DNA from: Oxytricha trifallax
Taxonomy: Eukaryota; Ciliophora; Spirotrichea; Sporadotrichida; Oxytrichidae
Length of the DNA stretch: 64,000 nt
Assembly (NCBI GenBank): GCA_000711775.1
Contig: ARYC01017312.1
Location: 62,001-126,000, forward strand
Direction of reading: 5' to 3'
Shown here piece after piece: positions 34,061 through 46,837 of the stretch (the first letter of the stretch is position 1; every line of letters starts with the position of its first letter). The position numbers and the translations under genes were made by a program. The notes under the pieces are model-generated. The model saw only the letters and a list, made by a program, of their open reading frames with translations, made no database searches and had not been told where the DNA came from.

Positions 34061-35998
34061 GACTAAGATTAATGGTTAGATTTTAGTATTAAACAGTGAA
34101 TATCTTAAATTTAAATTATGAGATTACTCATTTACTACTAATGCCTTTTTTATATATATTTTTAATAATATTTTAAGACAATTCATTTGAGAAATAAAAA
34201 TAATAAATTTAAATTATAAAATTATTAATACTAAAAATAGTTTGATTGTAAAAAAGTAAATAGTTATGGGTGGAATAGATAAAAGAGTTTAAGTTTACTA
34301 ATCCATTATAGAGTTATTATGAAATCATAAATAATATGAATTAATTTATTTTGGATAAAAAATTGATAATATTAGTCTTACAAATTAATTTTGTGGATAT
34401 TATTATATTATTTAGTAAATGTAATAGAAATTGAATAATCATCATAACTTATCTGCTAATGTTACTTTTATATACAACATTGGAGCAATAAATTGGATTT
34501 AAATTTCTATCAATTTTTACTAAATAAAGTTAAGATTATCTTAAACTTGTAAAGAAATAAAGTTTTATATTAGATAAGTCTAAAATAGTTCCTACTTTTC
34601 TACAAAAGATGCAGGAATATTTATCTTGTATGCTTAATAATCCTTATTTAAGTCTAAATTGTTATTTACTTACGCTCAATCTTTTAAAGGAAATTAATTA
34701 AATAATGTGATGAAAAAGTTATAAAGGTGTGGACGAATTATTTTGATTATTTTTTGAATAATTACAATTAAGCATCGAGATATGAAGATTATGCAATTAA
34801 TTATTTTTTAAACAATAAGTTATAATGGTTATTAATATATAATGCATAAAATATAAAGCACAAAGCCATAAAATTTTATATTTATCGGTAGAATAAAACT
34901 AGCAAATTCTATATGTTTATATATTTTTTTCAATTACAAAAGCATCAATTAGATTGTAGAAGCGCTTAAATTATTAAATTTAATAGTAATTAGTGCAGTA
35001 TTAGCTTAAATTCTCTGTGTACTAACAATTCTTAATAATATATTATTCGCATAAAGATTGAAAAATAACAGTTATGATAAATGGCTTGCTTAAAGAACTA
35101 AATAGAGAGGAAAATAGCAATTATAAATATAACTCAAAGCAAAAAAGTTTATAAGTTTTCTCATATATTAAGTATAATACAAATATTTTTGTGCTTTTAT
35201 ATTGTATATTAACTTTGATAGAAATATTAAATCGATTAATAGTATTAAAAAATAAGTTTTATAAACCAAAAGATTAAAATTTAAGAGGATAATTCAATTG
35301 TAAAATTAATCGATATTAATTCATTTCGAGAGGTCTAAACTTACACTTATATTTTTATGAATGACTAAATCTCCTAATATGAGCACAATTGATACTAATC
35401 CACTGCAATATAATTGATTGACAGCCAAGAATAGTCAAAGTGTTCTTTTTTTATAGATATAATGGATATAGATTCTTAAATACAAATTAAAATATTGTAT
35501 AATAAAATGTTTTTACTCAAATTAAATTATAATTTTCTTACCAATCAAAATTTTATTAATATGGGTGACTATCTTAGAAATTATTTATGAATATGTGGAT
35601 TTTAATGTTTAATTGAGCTCAATTCAACATAGATATTCATGAGAGTGGCAGTTTTTACTAATGAGTAGATATAAATTATAAGTATTACTGTTTAAATGCG
35701 GTATATATTAATGTAATTTAAGAGTAGTATGTAAAGAAGAAAACTAATCTTGAAAAAACGATTTAGATATTTTATAACTAGCTAACTCATCAAGTGTTGA
35801 TGAACAAGCATCCTTAAATCTCATCAACTACACCAACAGGTCTTGTTGTATCTGAGCGATTCGTATTATTTTCTTGACTCAATCAGTCAGAGATGGTTCC
35901 AGTAGATAGCCTTTCAGATTCATAATATATAATTATTTAAACATATTAATTTAATGATTTATGCTATATTAAACTGCTAACTCAATCTTGTCCATCAT
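34061..35998. other. AT-rich spacer
   Basis: AT-rich. A small GC patch at about 35790-35930 has a minus-strand frame (SQENNTNRSDTTRPVGVVDE) that might be a remnant; otherwise empty. Confidence 0.4.
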
Positions 35999-36998
35999 TC
36001 ATGTACCTATCAATTTCAGTTAGTTACCAACAGATGTAAAGTTATTTCTGATGTTATTTTGCATAGCAAATACTTCTAAGTTGAGCCTATCTGGTGCCAT
36101 CTGTTGGATGAAGTCATATATTCTATGGGCTTTTTCAGAATGCATTCCTATTTCCTTAAAGTTGACATTATCTATTACGTGATACTTGAGCATATCGGTA
36201 ATGTAGCCTTTTTCCCAACAAAAAAGCTCTCGTTATTATGGGCTGATTACATGCAAAAAGCTTTGTGTAATATATGATTTTTTGTCTGTTTTATCCATTC
36301 ACTTTTCTCAACTTCATCATAGGTGTGGATTTTCAGGAATTATCTTGCATCCTCTTTCTTCTGATTCACAAAACACATAATGAGTATTCCTTTCTCTTAA
36401 ACCAACTCAATAGGCATTCTTTGAATTTACTCGTTAGACACTGTATCATATGGCACCTCTTGCTTTATTTTATAGACTAGATCCATTAGAACAACCTCAT
36501 TAAGTTTGTTGCATCTCTCCATAGCGTCTTTTGCAATTTTCTCCCACATTTGATAATCTCTTATGTCTCCCTCGAATATGACTGGCTCCGTTATTGTCTT
36601 ATAAATGATTTAGCATACTTTCTGCTAAATTTGTATAAGCCGGTACCCTTCTATAACTCTATAACTTCTGTCTCAACTTTTGTACAGTCTAAAGGGAAAT
36701 ATTGAGTTCATCTTTCATCTCTCACTTTGAATATTACTTTGGTTTTGTTGGGTTTAATCTTGCAAGTTTTTTCATGAGTCTTACAGTTAAAAGCTCTGTC
36801 CTTAACTACCCCGCAGTACTCACATGTGCGTTCTTTGAGTTTTATTATTTCTCTTGCATTTTTATGGGCTTCTTGATGATAATTTGAATAGTGGACTTCC
36901 AGAGAATCTAAGGTATCATGAGCAGTTGGCGTTTCGCAATAGTTGCAGAAATATTCTACAGGTATGCTGATCTTCTATAGCTCCATCTTCTTAGGCAT
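35999..36998 (-). pseudogene. zinc-finger MT-A70 methyltransferase, degenerate catalytic motif (element J)
   Basis: Starts MPKKMELQKISIPVEYFCNY at 36998. Cys/His pairs CNYC...HYSNYH and CEYC...HEKTC give two zinc-finger-like modules. After a frame change the MT-A70 fold appears: EPVIFEGDIRDYQMWEKIA, then MDLVYKI where active enzymes carry D-P-P-W, RMPIELVQEKGILIM, and a C-terminal block with EKAHRIYDFIQQMAPDRL and SVGNQLKLIG before TGA 35999-36001. That C-terminus is diagnostic of MT-A70. The missing DPPW suggests no catalysis, as in the non-catalytic partners of MT-A70 complexes. Frameshifts make a pseudogene likely. It diverges from the 22-kDa-like gene at 38050, the slot a TBE kinase normally holds. 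Confidence 0.75.
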
Positions 36999-36999
36999 T

Positions 37000-38049
37000 T
37001 TAGTTTTATTATGATTTTCTATTCAGTGCTTCTTGCACACTATTAATTCCTTAAGTTGCTTTTGATTTGAATATTGGATTTAGTAGAAATTTATGTGAGC
37101 CATTTTTTATTTTAAGTAAAAACTTAGCCCAAGAATATTCAAAGGGTTTCAGGGTTTTTTCTTTGCTCATCACTGTGCTATCATACCATCTTGCTATTTT
37201 AAATTTATAAAGATGCATATTAAGATAAAACTTAATAATTATAATTGATTTAATAAGGTGTAGTTGGCATATTATAATTTAATATATCTTAATACAGTAT
37301 ATAAATATTCATTAGAATACCTGCTTTAAGCGTTTAGTTAGGTATGTATTATTTTATAAAAATTGTATAATTTTTATGTTACTTGTATACACTTTTAATA
37401 AAAAAATTATAATTTCTTTATACTTATAGTAATTTTACAACATTAGATAGCCATATAGTCTACGAGATCATTTATATTTAATAGGTATGTAGCAATTAAT
37501 TTAAAGGGCTCAAGAGTTATTTATTATTTACTAAGGTTTATAAAAATAAAAATTAACTGTATAACCTTGATTAAGGCCCAGCTTATTTTACTGATTACTA
37601 TTATAGAAAAAATTAGTGAAAACTTAGGAGGACCAATTTTTTTAGGAGAAACTTAGGAATCATAAATAAAAGTTCAAAGTGTAAGTAAAAAAATCCCTTT
37701 TCAAGTGGATTGATGTTTATACTCTATATTATTAAAAAATTTCATAAATTATTTAAATTCATAATCTTCAAAGCTTCTATGGAGGAAGTAAGCACCTTTA
37801 TATTATCTGATTATTATTATTAGAATATAATTTTTGTTGGTGTTGATTCTTTTAAAAGTATGCTTATTAGGTTTAACCTTTTTCATATCATAAAAACCAA
37901 TTATAAATTCTGGCCGGCATGTTAAGCTTTTACTCAAGCCTGAATATCAATTAAGTTTTCTTATTTGTACTCATGAATCAAAGTTACAGCAGAAAAGTTT
38001 ATAGATTTCGATTAATAATAATATAAAATTATATTTAAAATTTTAGCAC
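37000..38049. other. intergenic spacer between MT-A70 (J) and 22-kDa-like gene
   Basis: About 1 kb AT-rich. Contains TTAGGAGGACC and TTAGGAGAAAC near 37625, reminiscent of the TTAGGAGG motifs of TBE spacers, but no clear long palindrome. Confidence 0.35.
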
Positions 38050-38715
38050 ATGGAGAGCCAGGACGTTCATACTAATGACATCATAGAGTTCTAAAACAAA
38101 TTTATGTCGAAAATGACTGGATACATTTTTGCGATTCAACAGTGAGATACTATTATTGACACTCATAGAGAGATACATTTTGCCCAACAATGGTTATGTT
38201 ACCATGATTTATCAAATATTTTATGGCTGGCGAGAAAAGGCTTTTAAGGCCTGAGAGGTGGTATAGCTGAACGTTCCCTACTATGAAGAACTTTCAGTTA
38301 AGATCATTTTTAAGGAAATTTAGGAAGATGCATAAATTATGAAATTCATGAGTTATTACTACCCAGACTATCAAGTGCTTCCTGATAGGAAAAATAATTT
38401 TATGGGATTTTGGGCACCCTCCACACTAGCTTTTTGTCTTCGCAGATAAAGCAAGAAGAGATGGAAAGAATACTATGAAGAATGAGGTTTATAGACAACT
38501 ATAGGGATAGCCATTTTTTCAAGAAAGACTTAATATATTTAATAATTTATAATTAGAGTCTAAAGGCAAAGTACTCTCTATGCTGAAGCTATAGTCAAAG
38601 CCTAGTCACCAAAAAAGTAAGCGGGAGTACTATGAAATATCGGCTTCTTTTTTTGAATACAAGTCTAATATTGAGAGTAAGAGAGCAGTATTAATATAGA
38701 CTAAGTCAAATCAGT
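38050..38715 (+). pseudogene. divergent TBE 22-kDa-type protein (element J)
   Basis: ATG 38050, MESQDVHTNDIIEFQNKFMS. It carries the family signature in the usual order: VPYYEELSVKIIFKEIQEDA (compare IPNYPEISVTNLYDDAM of TBE-A), YYPDYQVLPDRKNNFMGFWA (compare LPERNFFFGVL), QHPFFQ and a basic tail. Several TGA codons and frame changes. Homology rests on the pattern, not on high identity. Its neighbour on the left is MT-A70. Confidence 0.65.
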
Positions 38716-38867
38716 CAATAAAACCATAACATTTTGCAATTATAAAATAAATTTTAATTAACCACATTTTTAATAATAAATATATAACTTTAAGGGGACT
38801 AAGCACTTAAAATGTCCAAAAAAATTTAAGACTAAGATATAATACAAAATAACCCACTATAGAATGC

Positions 38868-39840
38868 ATGGAATTTATGTCTAATAGTGAAATATCAAAT
38901 TTATTAAAAATTAAAAGTCACGTTGATCGAGAAGTATGCAAAGCCAAAATAAGTAGCAATGAAATATTTTCAATAATAAGATAATCAGCTATTTTAAAAC
39001 TAACTGATGAACAAATTAATATTTTGAAATCATAATCGAAATTATAAGTAATGTAATCTAAGACAAAAAATAGAGGTTGATTATATTCTAGAAAGTATAT
39101 CCGGGAGTCTTAAAAAGCGTATCAACATTTAAAAGAATTTATAAATAGCTTTGAATAAAATACAGACAAATAAAAAAGAATTATCATTCATCTCAATAAA
39201 AATAATAATAAATTTACAATGAAAGATTAAGCTAGCTCACTTAGTTAGTAAGAAATAGCTAGTAGAATATTAAAATAATTGATGTTGATGAGTTAACCTT
39301 CCAACCATACTCTCTCAAAATAGAGCTTGGACCAATAAATACAAAAATATATAATTAAAATAATAAGAAATTAGGTTCAAATTATATGTCCTAATTTTAT
39401 GCGTATCTTACTTGAGAGGGATTGAAGAATATTATATATCTGAAAGATCAATAAATACAAACATATTTCTAACTTGCTTAGAATAACTTCATTAGTATAA
39501 CAGAATTAATCGAATTGTTATTTTTATGGATAACCTTCGAGTCCATAGATCTAAATAATTTAAACAATTTATAAATAATGTTGGGTGGGAACTACTTTAC
39601 AACGCACCTTATTCTTCTACCTACCACTGCATTGAGGAGATCTTCGCATATATTTAAAAATATATAATAAAAGAATTAGAGACAAAGACTTTTAATTATC
39701 AAACAAATAAAACTATGATATAATTATAGACTTTGTCTATCAAGCTGATAGAAACTTAATCAGGAAGATTATTGATAGGCATTTTTAAACTGTAGAGGAT
39801 TATATAGTTAAATAAGTATATTGAAGTTACTTTATATTAA
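38868..39840 (+). CDS. divergent TBE-like DDE transposase (element G)
   Basis: ATG 38868 (MEFMSNSEISNLLKIKSHVD). Triad candidates are Asp in IIDVDELTFQPYS, Asp in VIFMDNLRVHRSKQF and Glu in YHCIEEIFAYI, in the order and rough spacing of IS630/Tc1 enzymes; NAPYSSTYH replaces the usual PYSPQ. Frames change at least twice and a TGA follows FYAYLT. The gene is convergent with a 22-kDa-like gene, and a zinc-finger kinase lies beyond it, exactly the TBE arrangement. Confidence 0.72.
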
Positions 39841-39899
39841 AAATTTAAAAATTAAAATCAAATATTAAATTATAATCTTCTTGGATCTCCTTATTTTAT

Positions 39900-40520
39900 T
39901 TCTTCCTGATCTGATTCTTGAATTTATTCAATCTCAACATTAGCAGGTTAATTATATTTTTATTAAAGTTCATATGACTTTCTTTTTTTAGTTGACAATC
40001 TTTAAGCTTTGTCTTTTATTTTAAACATTGAACTCCCTTTACCCCTACTCTCTATATTCAATTTATAATAAATGTTATAAAATTTTACTTGAAAAAAATG
40101 GTTCTGATTACATTTCCTTAAAAATATCATCCCTTATAGCAATTGCTTATTCTTGAATTATTCCAGCTTATAGTTAATTTCTTATTTTATTTTGTGTTTT
40201 TACCAAATTTTCTAAATAGTTAGGAGCTAGGGTGCCTAAGATTTTATAGAAAAATTCTCTTTCAGGGAGCTACTTTTAGTCTTAATAATAATTTAAATGC
40301 CTCATGATGTTAAGATCATCTTTTACTTAATTCAGGATGTTTTCAATTTTTAACTCAGGATAATGTGGAACATTGATCTAATTAATATCTTTTTATTTTA
40401 TGAGAAATTTGGCTTTGTAGGTAATCTTTTATGAATCACATCGTGGAGTTTTTGTAGCTGGATAGGTAAAATCCTTCTAAAATATTTATTAATTGCAATA
40501 ATACTACAGTGATATTGAGA
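39900..40520 (-). CDS. divergent TBE 22-kDa-type protein (element G)
   Basis: Minus-strand frame with INVPHYPELKIENILNQVKD and LPEREFFYKILGTLAPNYLE, aligning well with IPNYPEISVTNLYDDAM and LPERNFFFGVLGTLKPEYLS of TBE-A. The upstream part (FYLSSYKNSTM) is in a neighbouring stretch with one TGA; the tail is basic. AT-rich codon use matches the adjacent transposase. Confidence 0.72.
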
Positions 40521-40898
40521 AAAGTATACCAATCCTGTTTAGAGCTCAATCTTCCTTCAAACAAACGAGGGTCTACATTTTATACATTTATAAACTATTG
40601 TTAGTTTTAATAGTCCATCCCTATGGTTTTAACATTAATTATAAATTGATTTTAATAAATCATTAAGAATTTGATAATCATAAGAGATTCATGAGTTTTA
40701 CAATAACTTGCCGTGATAAAATAATTTATTAAGTAATTTTATATTAAATTATTTTACTTCTTGCTTGTGGTAGTTCTTTAGAGAACATATATTATTACTT
40801 TAAATAATTATATTATTCATGTTGAAAGTATTCAAATTATGAGATTTAACTAAAAAATAATAAATTTCTATTAACAAAATTAAAAATGCAAGCTACCA

Positions 40899-40922
40899 TC
40901 GGCAAATTTTAAAATTTGCCGA
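40899..40922. promoter_or_regulatory. perfect 24-bp palindrome between divergent genes of element G
   Basis: TCGGCAAATTTTAAAATTTGCCGA reads the same on both strands. It sits between the 22-kDa gene (minus) and the kinase (plus), the same place as the palindromes of A, C, D and E but with an unrelated sequence. Confidence 0.65.
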
Positions 40923-41073
40923 CGCTATATATATTTATGTTTTTTATTTAACTTGATAATTTATATAATAATTGAGATTTTTGGATTGTTTTAAGTATAA
41001 TTAAAACCTTTTTAAACTACAAACTTTAATTTAATTACAAAATATAATAATTTCAGTTTATAAAAGATTGAGA

Positions 41074-42230
41074 ATGAAAATTAAACTTCAATAACAAGAA
41101 AGAATAAAAGAGCTAAGAATTAGAAAAAATAAACTTGATGACTTGGATGAGTTCAAATTTACTCAAGAAAAATTTGAGGTTTGGTGCAAAAAACATAAGA
41201 AAGATAAAAATACACAATAAAAGCCTTAATATTTAGTGATATGCCTAGAATGTAGCAAAATATATGACTCAGAATAATTCAGAAAGCATACCTATGAGCA
41301 CAGAACAAAAAAAGATAAATTCGTCAGATTGTCACTTATTGATGGGATATACACCTGCAAAATTTCAAACTGCAATTATAATCCAACGAAGATTAGGAAA
41401 TATTTCATCTAACACTTGATGGTTCATAATGAAACTGAGTTGCTTCAAATAAATTTAAAACCCCAGGTAATAATTATTTTATATTTAAATATATAATAGG
41501 ATGTGTTTAAAGGTGTTATGCTCAAGCAATATCAAGGACTCTAATAAAATTTATAAGTTAAAAAAGTATATAATTATTACGAGTAATACAAAGAATAACT
41601 ATTGTCTGAGGAGAAATTAAATAAACAAAAATGAAGCAATAAATGAAAAGAACTGCTCTACCTAAAATTATAGGATTTAAAATTATTTCATCAAATTATA
41701 TTTCCAGAAATATAAAATTTCAATAACGAAGCATTTGAATAATAATTAGTAATTAAGAGTTTTGAAATGCAAGATTTGTATTATAAGACCAACAAAAACA
41801 ATACACAGCTTACCAAATAAAAGATTTATTAGATAATAAATAAGGATATTATTTGTTTTGGAATGAGTACAAATTATAAAAGTTTTTAAATTTAATAATC
41901 TCAACTTTCAAAATAAAATCTTATCCATAAAATTTGATAATGATAAAATTACCACAATAACGAGATCATTCGAAGTAACATTGAAGGATTTATTAGATAA
42001 ACGAACCTATGATTAATTATTGAATCTTAGCATACTTGGAATGTTATAGAGCATTTAAGAGCTTCACGAAAATAATATTCTACACAGAGATATTAAACCT
42101 GATAATTGTCCTGAATTTCAGATATTTAAGATAAATAACTTGAAAGATTTAAGAAACTAGAATTAATAATTAAGTAAAAATGAATATAAATAATGGCAGA
42201 TATCTGGCAGCTGGTTACTCAACAAAATTT
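41074..42230 (+). pseudogene. divergent zinc-finger protein kinase (element G)
   Basis: ATG 41074, MKIKLQQQERIKELRIRKNK. Zinc-finger region: CLEC...HTYEH and CKISNC...HLMVH. An intron of about 33 nt (GTAATAATTATTTTA...ATAATAG, about 41466-41498) splits the gene. The kinase C-lobe has IQELHENNILHRDIKPDN, so the catalytic loop is intact. I could not place a DFG-like motif; the sequence after the loop (EFQIFKINNL) looks degenerate. A frame change occurs after about 41632. The region ends near a conserved intron-like repeat (42231-42270). Probably decaying. Confidence 0.65.
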
Positions 42231-42270
42231 GTAAGTTACAAAAACATATCTAAACTTTTTTATATTTTAG
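42231..42270 (+). repeat. conserved intron-like repeat, copy 2
   Basis: GTAAGTTACAAAAACATATC...TATATTTTAG, nearly the same as 27329-27368, 50561-50598 and 51968-52006. Joining the flanks gives a continuous frame (MADIWQLVTQQNF then NTSQQKSRRQ). Confidence 0.6.
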
Positions 42271-42479
42271 CAATACTAGTCAGCAGAAGTCACGAAGGCA
42301 GACGACAGAGAGTTCAGAAGACATCAGAAAGAATTGCATAAACTCTAATAAGAATGACCAACTCGAGCTTAATATCAAGGAGAGTGGTAAGAAAAGGTAT
42401 CTGTAACTTGATATGACTTTTGCATATTTGTTTAAGAATACTTATTAATTATATTTGATTTTAATTTAATTTATCGATT

Positions 42480-44161
42480 CCTTGTCATTTTTCATAATTG
42501 TGATATTTTGGCCAGAGTCTTGATAGTGCATAGTGAGTAAGGCTTAGACCCAAGTTTTCTCTGAGCCAATCGGCATTTCAATAACTGTAATCCTCTCATC
42601 ACTTCTTGCAATCACAGCAGCAACCATCGCCTGATAATAGCTGTGTATATAGTATTCAGATTCTTCAGAGCTTTTGAGAACTTTTGTCGAAGTTTTCTAA
42701 TTTTTGAGGATTTTTAATTTATAATTTCTCAACATGATTTATAAATTTTTGTTAGCGTCCTGTTCTGTCATGTGCTATATCTTTACTCACCGTTTACGAT
42801 CGACTTTTAGATAGTTCCGATGACTTTCTTATCTTAATTTTATATGTAGTCCAGTATTGTAGCAGAAGACTGAGTCTTCAGATTGTCACTTATTTATATT
42901 AGTTTAGAAATATCATAACGCTATAAGTCTGTGCTCATTATGAATTCTAGGAGTAATTTTCTTTAATGGCAAAGTTATAGTAGCTTGTCTAGCTAAACTC
43001 CCTCATCTTTTAACACCTTTACTTTAGTTAAAACTCTGCAGATCATGACTTAATCATCCTCTTCATAGTTTTATAATTTTTTAAATAACTCCTTCCATAG
43101 AAAAGTCTCTGGGTGCTATGTTATAATTTAGGCTGCTTTATCGATGTGACCTGCTTCTATTAAGCCACAAGTAAGGATTATTTTGTTGAATTCTGTCTCA
43201 ATCAAATCACTAAGTGCGTTAGGCTTGAGAAGAAGAGCAAGCTAAACCAGTGATTTTGGTAGTTCCATTTTCAAATCTCGAAACTAAAGCACCATCGAGT
43301 CCAGCATTGTTGTTAAAACAATGTTATCAGCTGATGTGTTGAAATTTTTGAAATTAGTCTCCTCAATGAAAGAAAGAAATGGGTGCTTATTGGGTAAATG
43401 AGATTCAACTTTATCACGACTTATGGCTGCATTTGTCAAAATGATGACGCTTTTCAATCAGTTTAGTGATTTCGCAAATTTAATTGCTTGCTTCAATACT
43501 TACTGCTTTATCGAATTCTTAGCTACTACATTAAAGTGAGAATGAGACACTCTAAATTATAAATGTTTGGAGTTCAGGAGAAGGCAATTAAAATCTGTTT
43601 ATCAAGCCGGCTGCCAGCCTTTGATTGTCTCCATTGCATCTCGGATTTAGGATTGTTTTCTACATAGGAACCTTAATTGAGTCAATATTCTGGATAAAAT
43701 CAATTGGGCTGAATTTTTATCTTTTGTTCAAAATATTTTTGGAGGGATATTAATATTATCAATTTTTATTTTAAAATTTCTGGGATCGTTTAAGCTTTTG
43801 ACGCTGAGTTCTTATTGTGTTTTGAATTGATTCTTTTGACGCTTGTGAAAATGAACTGCCTCCCTGTCTATCTATGGAATCTTTGACCTGTGAATAGGTT
43901 TATGTGAAATTATGAGTTAGTTGTTGAAGCAACTGCACATACTCGATTGAGAGAGATTGGTTTTATGATATTTACTTTTGCTTCATTTTTAAACTCATTT
44001 TTTAGATATTTCGTTACTGCTTTCCTCCACCCATGAGCCATCATCTTCGCGCATCTCTTCTTATGAGGATTCACCATCTCCTTGAAGACTCTCCTTAACT
44101 ATTATATATTAATTAATTCTTTAAATTATCTTTATTTTAAAGTCTTACCTGAGCTTTCCAT
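42480..44161 (-). pseudogene. P-loop (helicase-like) protein gene, multi-segment (element H)
   Basis: The first exon is 13 nt (ATG 44161) followed by a 50-nt intron (44099-44148) and an acidic segment (QGDGESSQEEMREDDGSW). Later pieces include IEYVQLLQQLTHNFTQTYSQ, LPNKHPFLSFIEETNF and LPKSLVQLALLLKPNALSDL. Near the 3' end EMPIGSEKTWVQALLTMHY resembles helicase motif I (normally GSGKT; here GSEKT). The remaining helicase motifs are not on this strand, so the gene is cut short or its parts lie elsewhere. Frames change several times. It diverges from a 22-kDa-like gene, the slot of the TBE kinase. Identity as helicase is tentative. Confidence 0.45.
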
Positions 44162-44399
44162 TGAAAGTAAAAAGCGGACTTTTTTTTTAAAATTTAAATT
44201 TATAATTAATTAATAGTTTGCTTCACTATCATTAATCAAGTTAAAATATGATGAATCAAAGTTTTTTTTACAGAAAAAAATATTTTTTGTGACTTCTCCA
44301 TCTATCAGCAAAATTATAAAATTGTATCATTACCCCAAATAATTTTTCCCTTCAACGTTTATAGTATAGGGGTAAAAAAAATTCTTTAATATAATTTAT

Positions 44400-44490
44400 C
44401 AAATTTCTGTGATTTTTTGTGATTAATAACAGAAAATCACACAAAAACTTCTTAATCACATGTTAAGAAATCTATAATCACAATTTTTAC
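44400..44490. promoter_or_regulatory. GTGATT/AATCAC repeat cluster between divergent genes of element H
   Basis: About five copies of GTGATT or AATCAC, in both orientations, within 90 bp (e.g. TCTGTGATTTTTTGTGATTA and AAAATCACACAAAA). Same relative position as the palindromes of the other TBEs. Confidence 0.45.
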
Positions 44491-44606
44491 AAAGTGCTCA
44501 AGCACTCCTATTAACAATATAAATCCTTAATTCAATATTAAATAATTAAAATTTTAATTAAGAAATCAGAGTCTATGGAAACAGCTATAAAAAAACTATC
44601 AATTTA

Positions 44607-45420
44607 ATGTCACAGTCAAGTGAAGTTGTTGGACAAGGACACCTGAAAATCAAATAGAGTGAATTATCGGCTAAATTCAAATCTAAAAGAGATCTCTACA
44701 AATATTTTACTGAAATATACGTAATATTTATTGTTATAACATTTATTTTTGAAGTGAACCTGTACCTTCCACCTATTGAGTGCATCAACAAAGGCTGCCT
44801 AAGATTAATTCTGAAGGATGTGAAGAAAGTTTTAACAAATGATCAAGTGAAGATTATCAAAGTTCCCAATTTCGGGGAACTAGCAGTTAAAAATTTCCTA
44901 GAAAAAATCAAAGGTGAATCTGAGGTATATCTTTACCTCCCCGATAACCTCAGGAAAAAGAAGACTATCGATAGACAATACTTTTTCAATGTGCTCAACA
45001 CAATTGAACCTGAGTATATTATTAAAGTTTTCAAGCACGCTTTAGACCTAAGGTTCGATTATGCTAAAAACGAAGAAAAAAAAAACTATATTCTAATCTC
45101 AGATTAGTGGCACAAGAAGCTTTTGCAACATCCTTTTGTTTCTTGTAATTATTTACAAGGTGATTAAATAAAGTATAGAATCTTTAGGGAAGACTATCCA
45201 TTTATTAAAAGAGAGCAGCAAAGTAATTGGACCAAGAAAAGCAAAGGAGCAGCAACCCATCGCGACAAGTCTAAAAAGGTTTAAGGATGGTGGGTAATCA
45301 GCAATGAATCAGAGAATAGGAGACACCAAAATGAAAAATGCAAAAAAAAGTTCAGAGGGTGCCTCATCGAATCATGCAACTATGATGGTCTCATAAAGAG
45401 GGACTTAATTAGTCTTAATT
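44607..45420 (+). CDS. divergent TBE 22-kDa-type protein (element H)
   Basis: ATG 44607, MSQSSEVVGQG, with KFKSKRDLYKYF aligning to the RSKEDLYRYL of TBE-A. An intron-like stretch ending GAAG at about 44753 is followed by LYLPPIECINKGCLRLILKD, KVPNFGELAVKNFLEKIKGE and YLPDNLRKKKTIDRQYFFNV, then QHPFVSC. The second exon is open well past 45107 when TAA/TAG are Gln. The donor site appears to lack one G, giving a one-base discrepancy. Exact stop unclear. It converges on the transposase, as in TBE-A. Confidence 0.72.
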
Positions 45421-45424
45421 AACA

Positions 45425-46485
45425 CTAAAATCGAATGCTTAAATTATTCACTCTATTAATGCCCTTAACATAAATTTATTTAATTGTGTTTTCATCACTC
45501 TCATAAAAACATTTCCTAATTATATCAGTGTAATCTTCTTTTGCTTCTTTGACATTCTTGTTCAGCTTTATACGTTTAAACTTATTTTTTATAACACTAA
45601 AGTAATCTTCTATATTGGCATCTGGAAAATACGATGGAGTGAATAATATTGGAATCTAATTCTATGAAGTAAACGCTCGAACTAACTTGCTGTGATGAAC
45701 TCTTAAGTTGTCCATTACTATAACGAGTTTTCTATCTCCAGCAAGGTCAAGCTTCTCCACAAAATTCAATAAACTTTTCAGAATTAACAGACGACTCATA
45801 TTACTTAAAGTGAAGTAAACCAAAAGTGGAAGAGATAGCAGCGATAACTGCTATAGTTTTATTATGCGGTGTCTTCATGGGGTGACTTATATTTTAACCC
45901 TTGTTTGAGTACTCTTTTCTCATTGTCGTTTAGTATGAGAACATAAATTCATCTATAAAAACTATTGCGTACTCTTAATTTTGAAAATTTTTAATCCCTT
46001 TTTATATTTCAAGCAAGACTTCCTGTCTTTTAGCTCTCTATTATATTGGAAAAGACTTGACATTTTTTCTTTTAATATTGTGATTTTTGTAAAGATTGCA
46101 AAGTGAAGATTTACACAAGCTAATGTTAAGAAATGTTTGATGCAACAGTTTGCATCTTTCAGCTAAAGTGTACCCTGCTTAGTTCTTTAAAGTATTTTAG
46201 TTTGTTACGAAAATTTTGAAAATCATCATCATGGCTCTTTCATCTCAATTTTTGAGTCATAAAAGTGCAATTTATGTTTTGGTAATTCTGCACTTTTTAA
46301 ATCCCTATTATTTTATGAGTTCATCAGCTTTAGATACTCATCTCATATCCTATTTACATGAAAATAGGATAATTTTGAAACTTGTGCTATAACTCTATAG
46401 CTCATGAGTTTTAGGAAAGTTTTTTGTGATTTTAAGTAAAATAATCTATAGGTATTAATGAAGCTAATTACTTCATTCGAAAACA
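45425..46485 (-). pseudogene. divergent TBE-like DDE transposase (element H)
   Basis: ATG 46485, MFSNEVISFINTYRLFYLKS. Triad: Asp in IVFIDEFMFSYQTT, Asp in LVIVMDNLRVHHSKLV, Glu in FPDANIEDYFSVIKNKF; the last block is the counterpart of PYSPQFNGIELYWGLLK in TBE-A. TGAs and frame changes occur in the N-terminal third and before the second Asp. GC content is higher than in flanking spacer. With the 22-kDa gene it reproduces the convergent TBE pair. Confidence 0.75.
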
Positions 46486-46559
46486 TAAATATAAAAATAA
46501 TAATTACTCATTATAATAATATTAAGCATACTTATAATGATTCAGTGAAATGAAAACTA

Positions 46560-46580
46560 AAACCCCAGAACCCCCTCAAA
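46560..46580 (+). repeat. degenerate TBE-like end
   Basis: AAAACCCCAGAACCCCC resembles the outer part of a TBE left end (CAAAACCCCAAAACCCC) and is preceded by ACT, a possible ANT site. No matching right end was found; the nearest G4T4-like run is AAGGGGTTTTAGGG near 51052. Confidence 0.35.
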
Positions 46581-46837
46581 ATATTTTCTTGAGTGAATTA
46601 GTGTCATCATTCTGACATTCTGTCATCATTCTTACAATAAAATTGAATATTCAACCCCATGATAAAATTTTAAGATTTAATTGTCATTTGTAAAAATGAG
46701 AATAGAAATAAAAATTGGAACAGCTATAAAAACCTCTCCACTTTTGCCTTGTTGAAAACTGTGATTACTAGGGGAATAAGAATGCAATTTACCAACATTA
46801 AAACAGAAACCATCTCCAAGAAAAAATAAAAAAATAC

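Noticed and set aside
36274..36887. Plus-strand ORFs opposite the MT-A70 gene
   Set aside because: Hydrophobic antisense shadows of the minus-strand methyltransferase.
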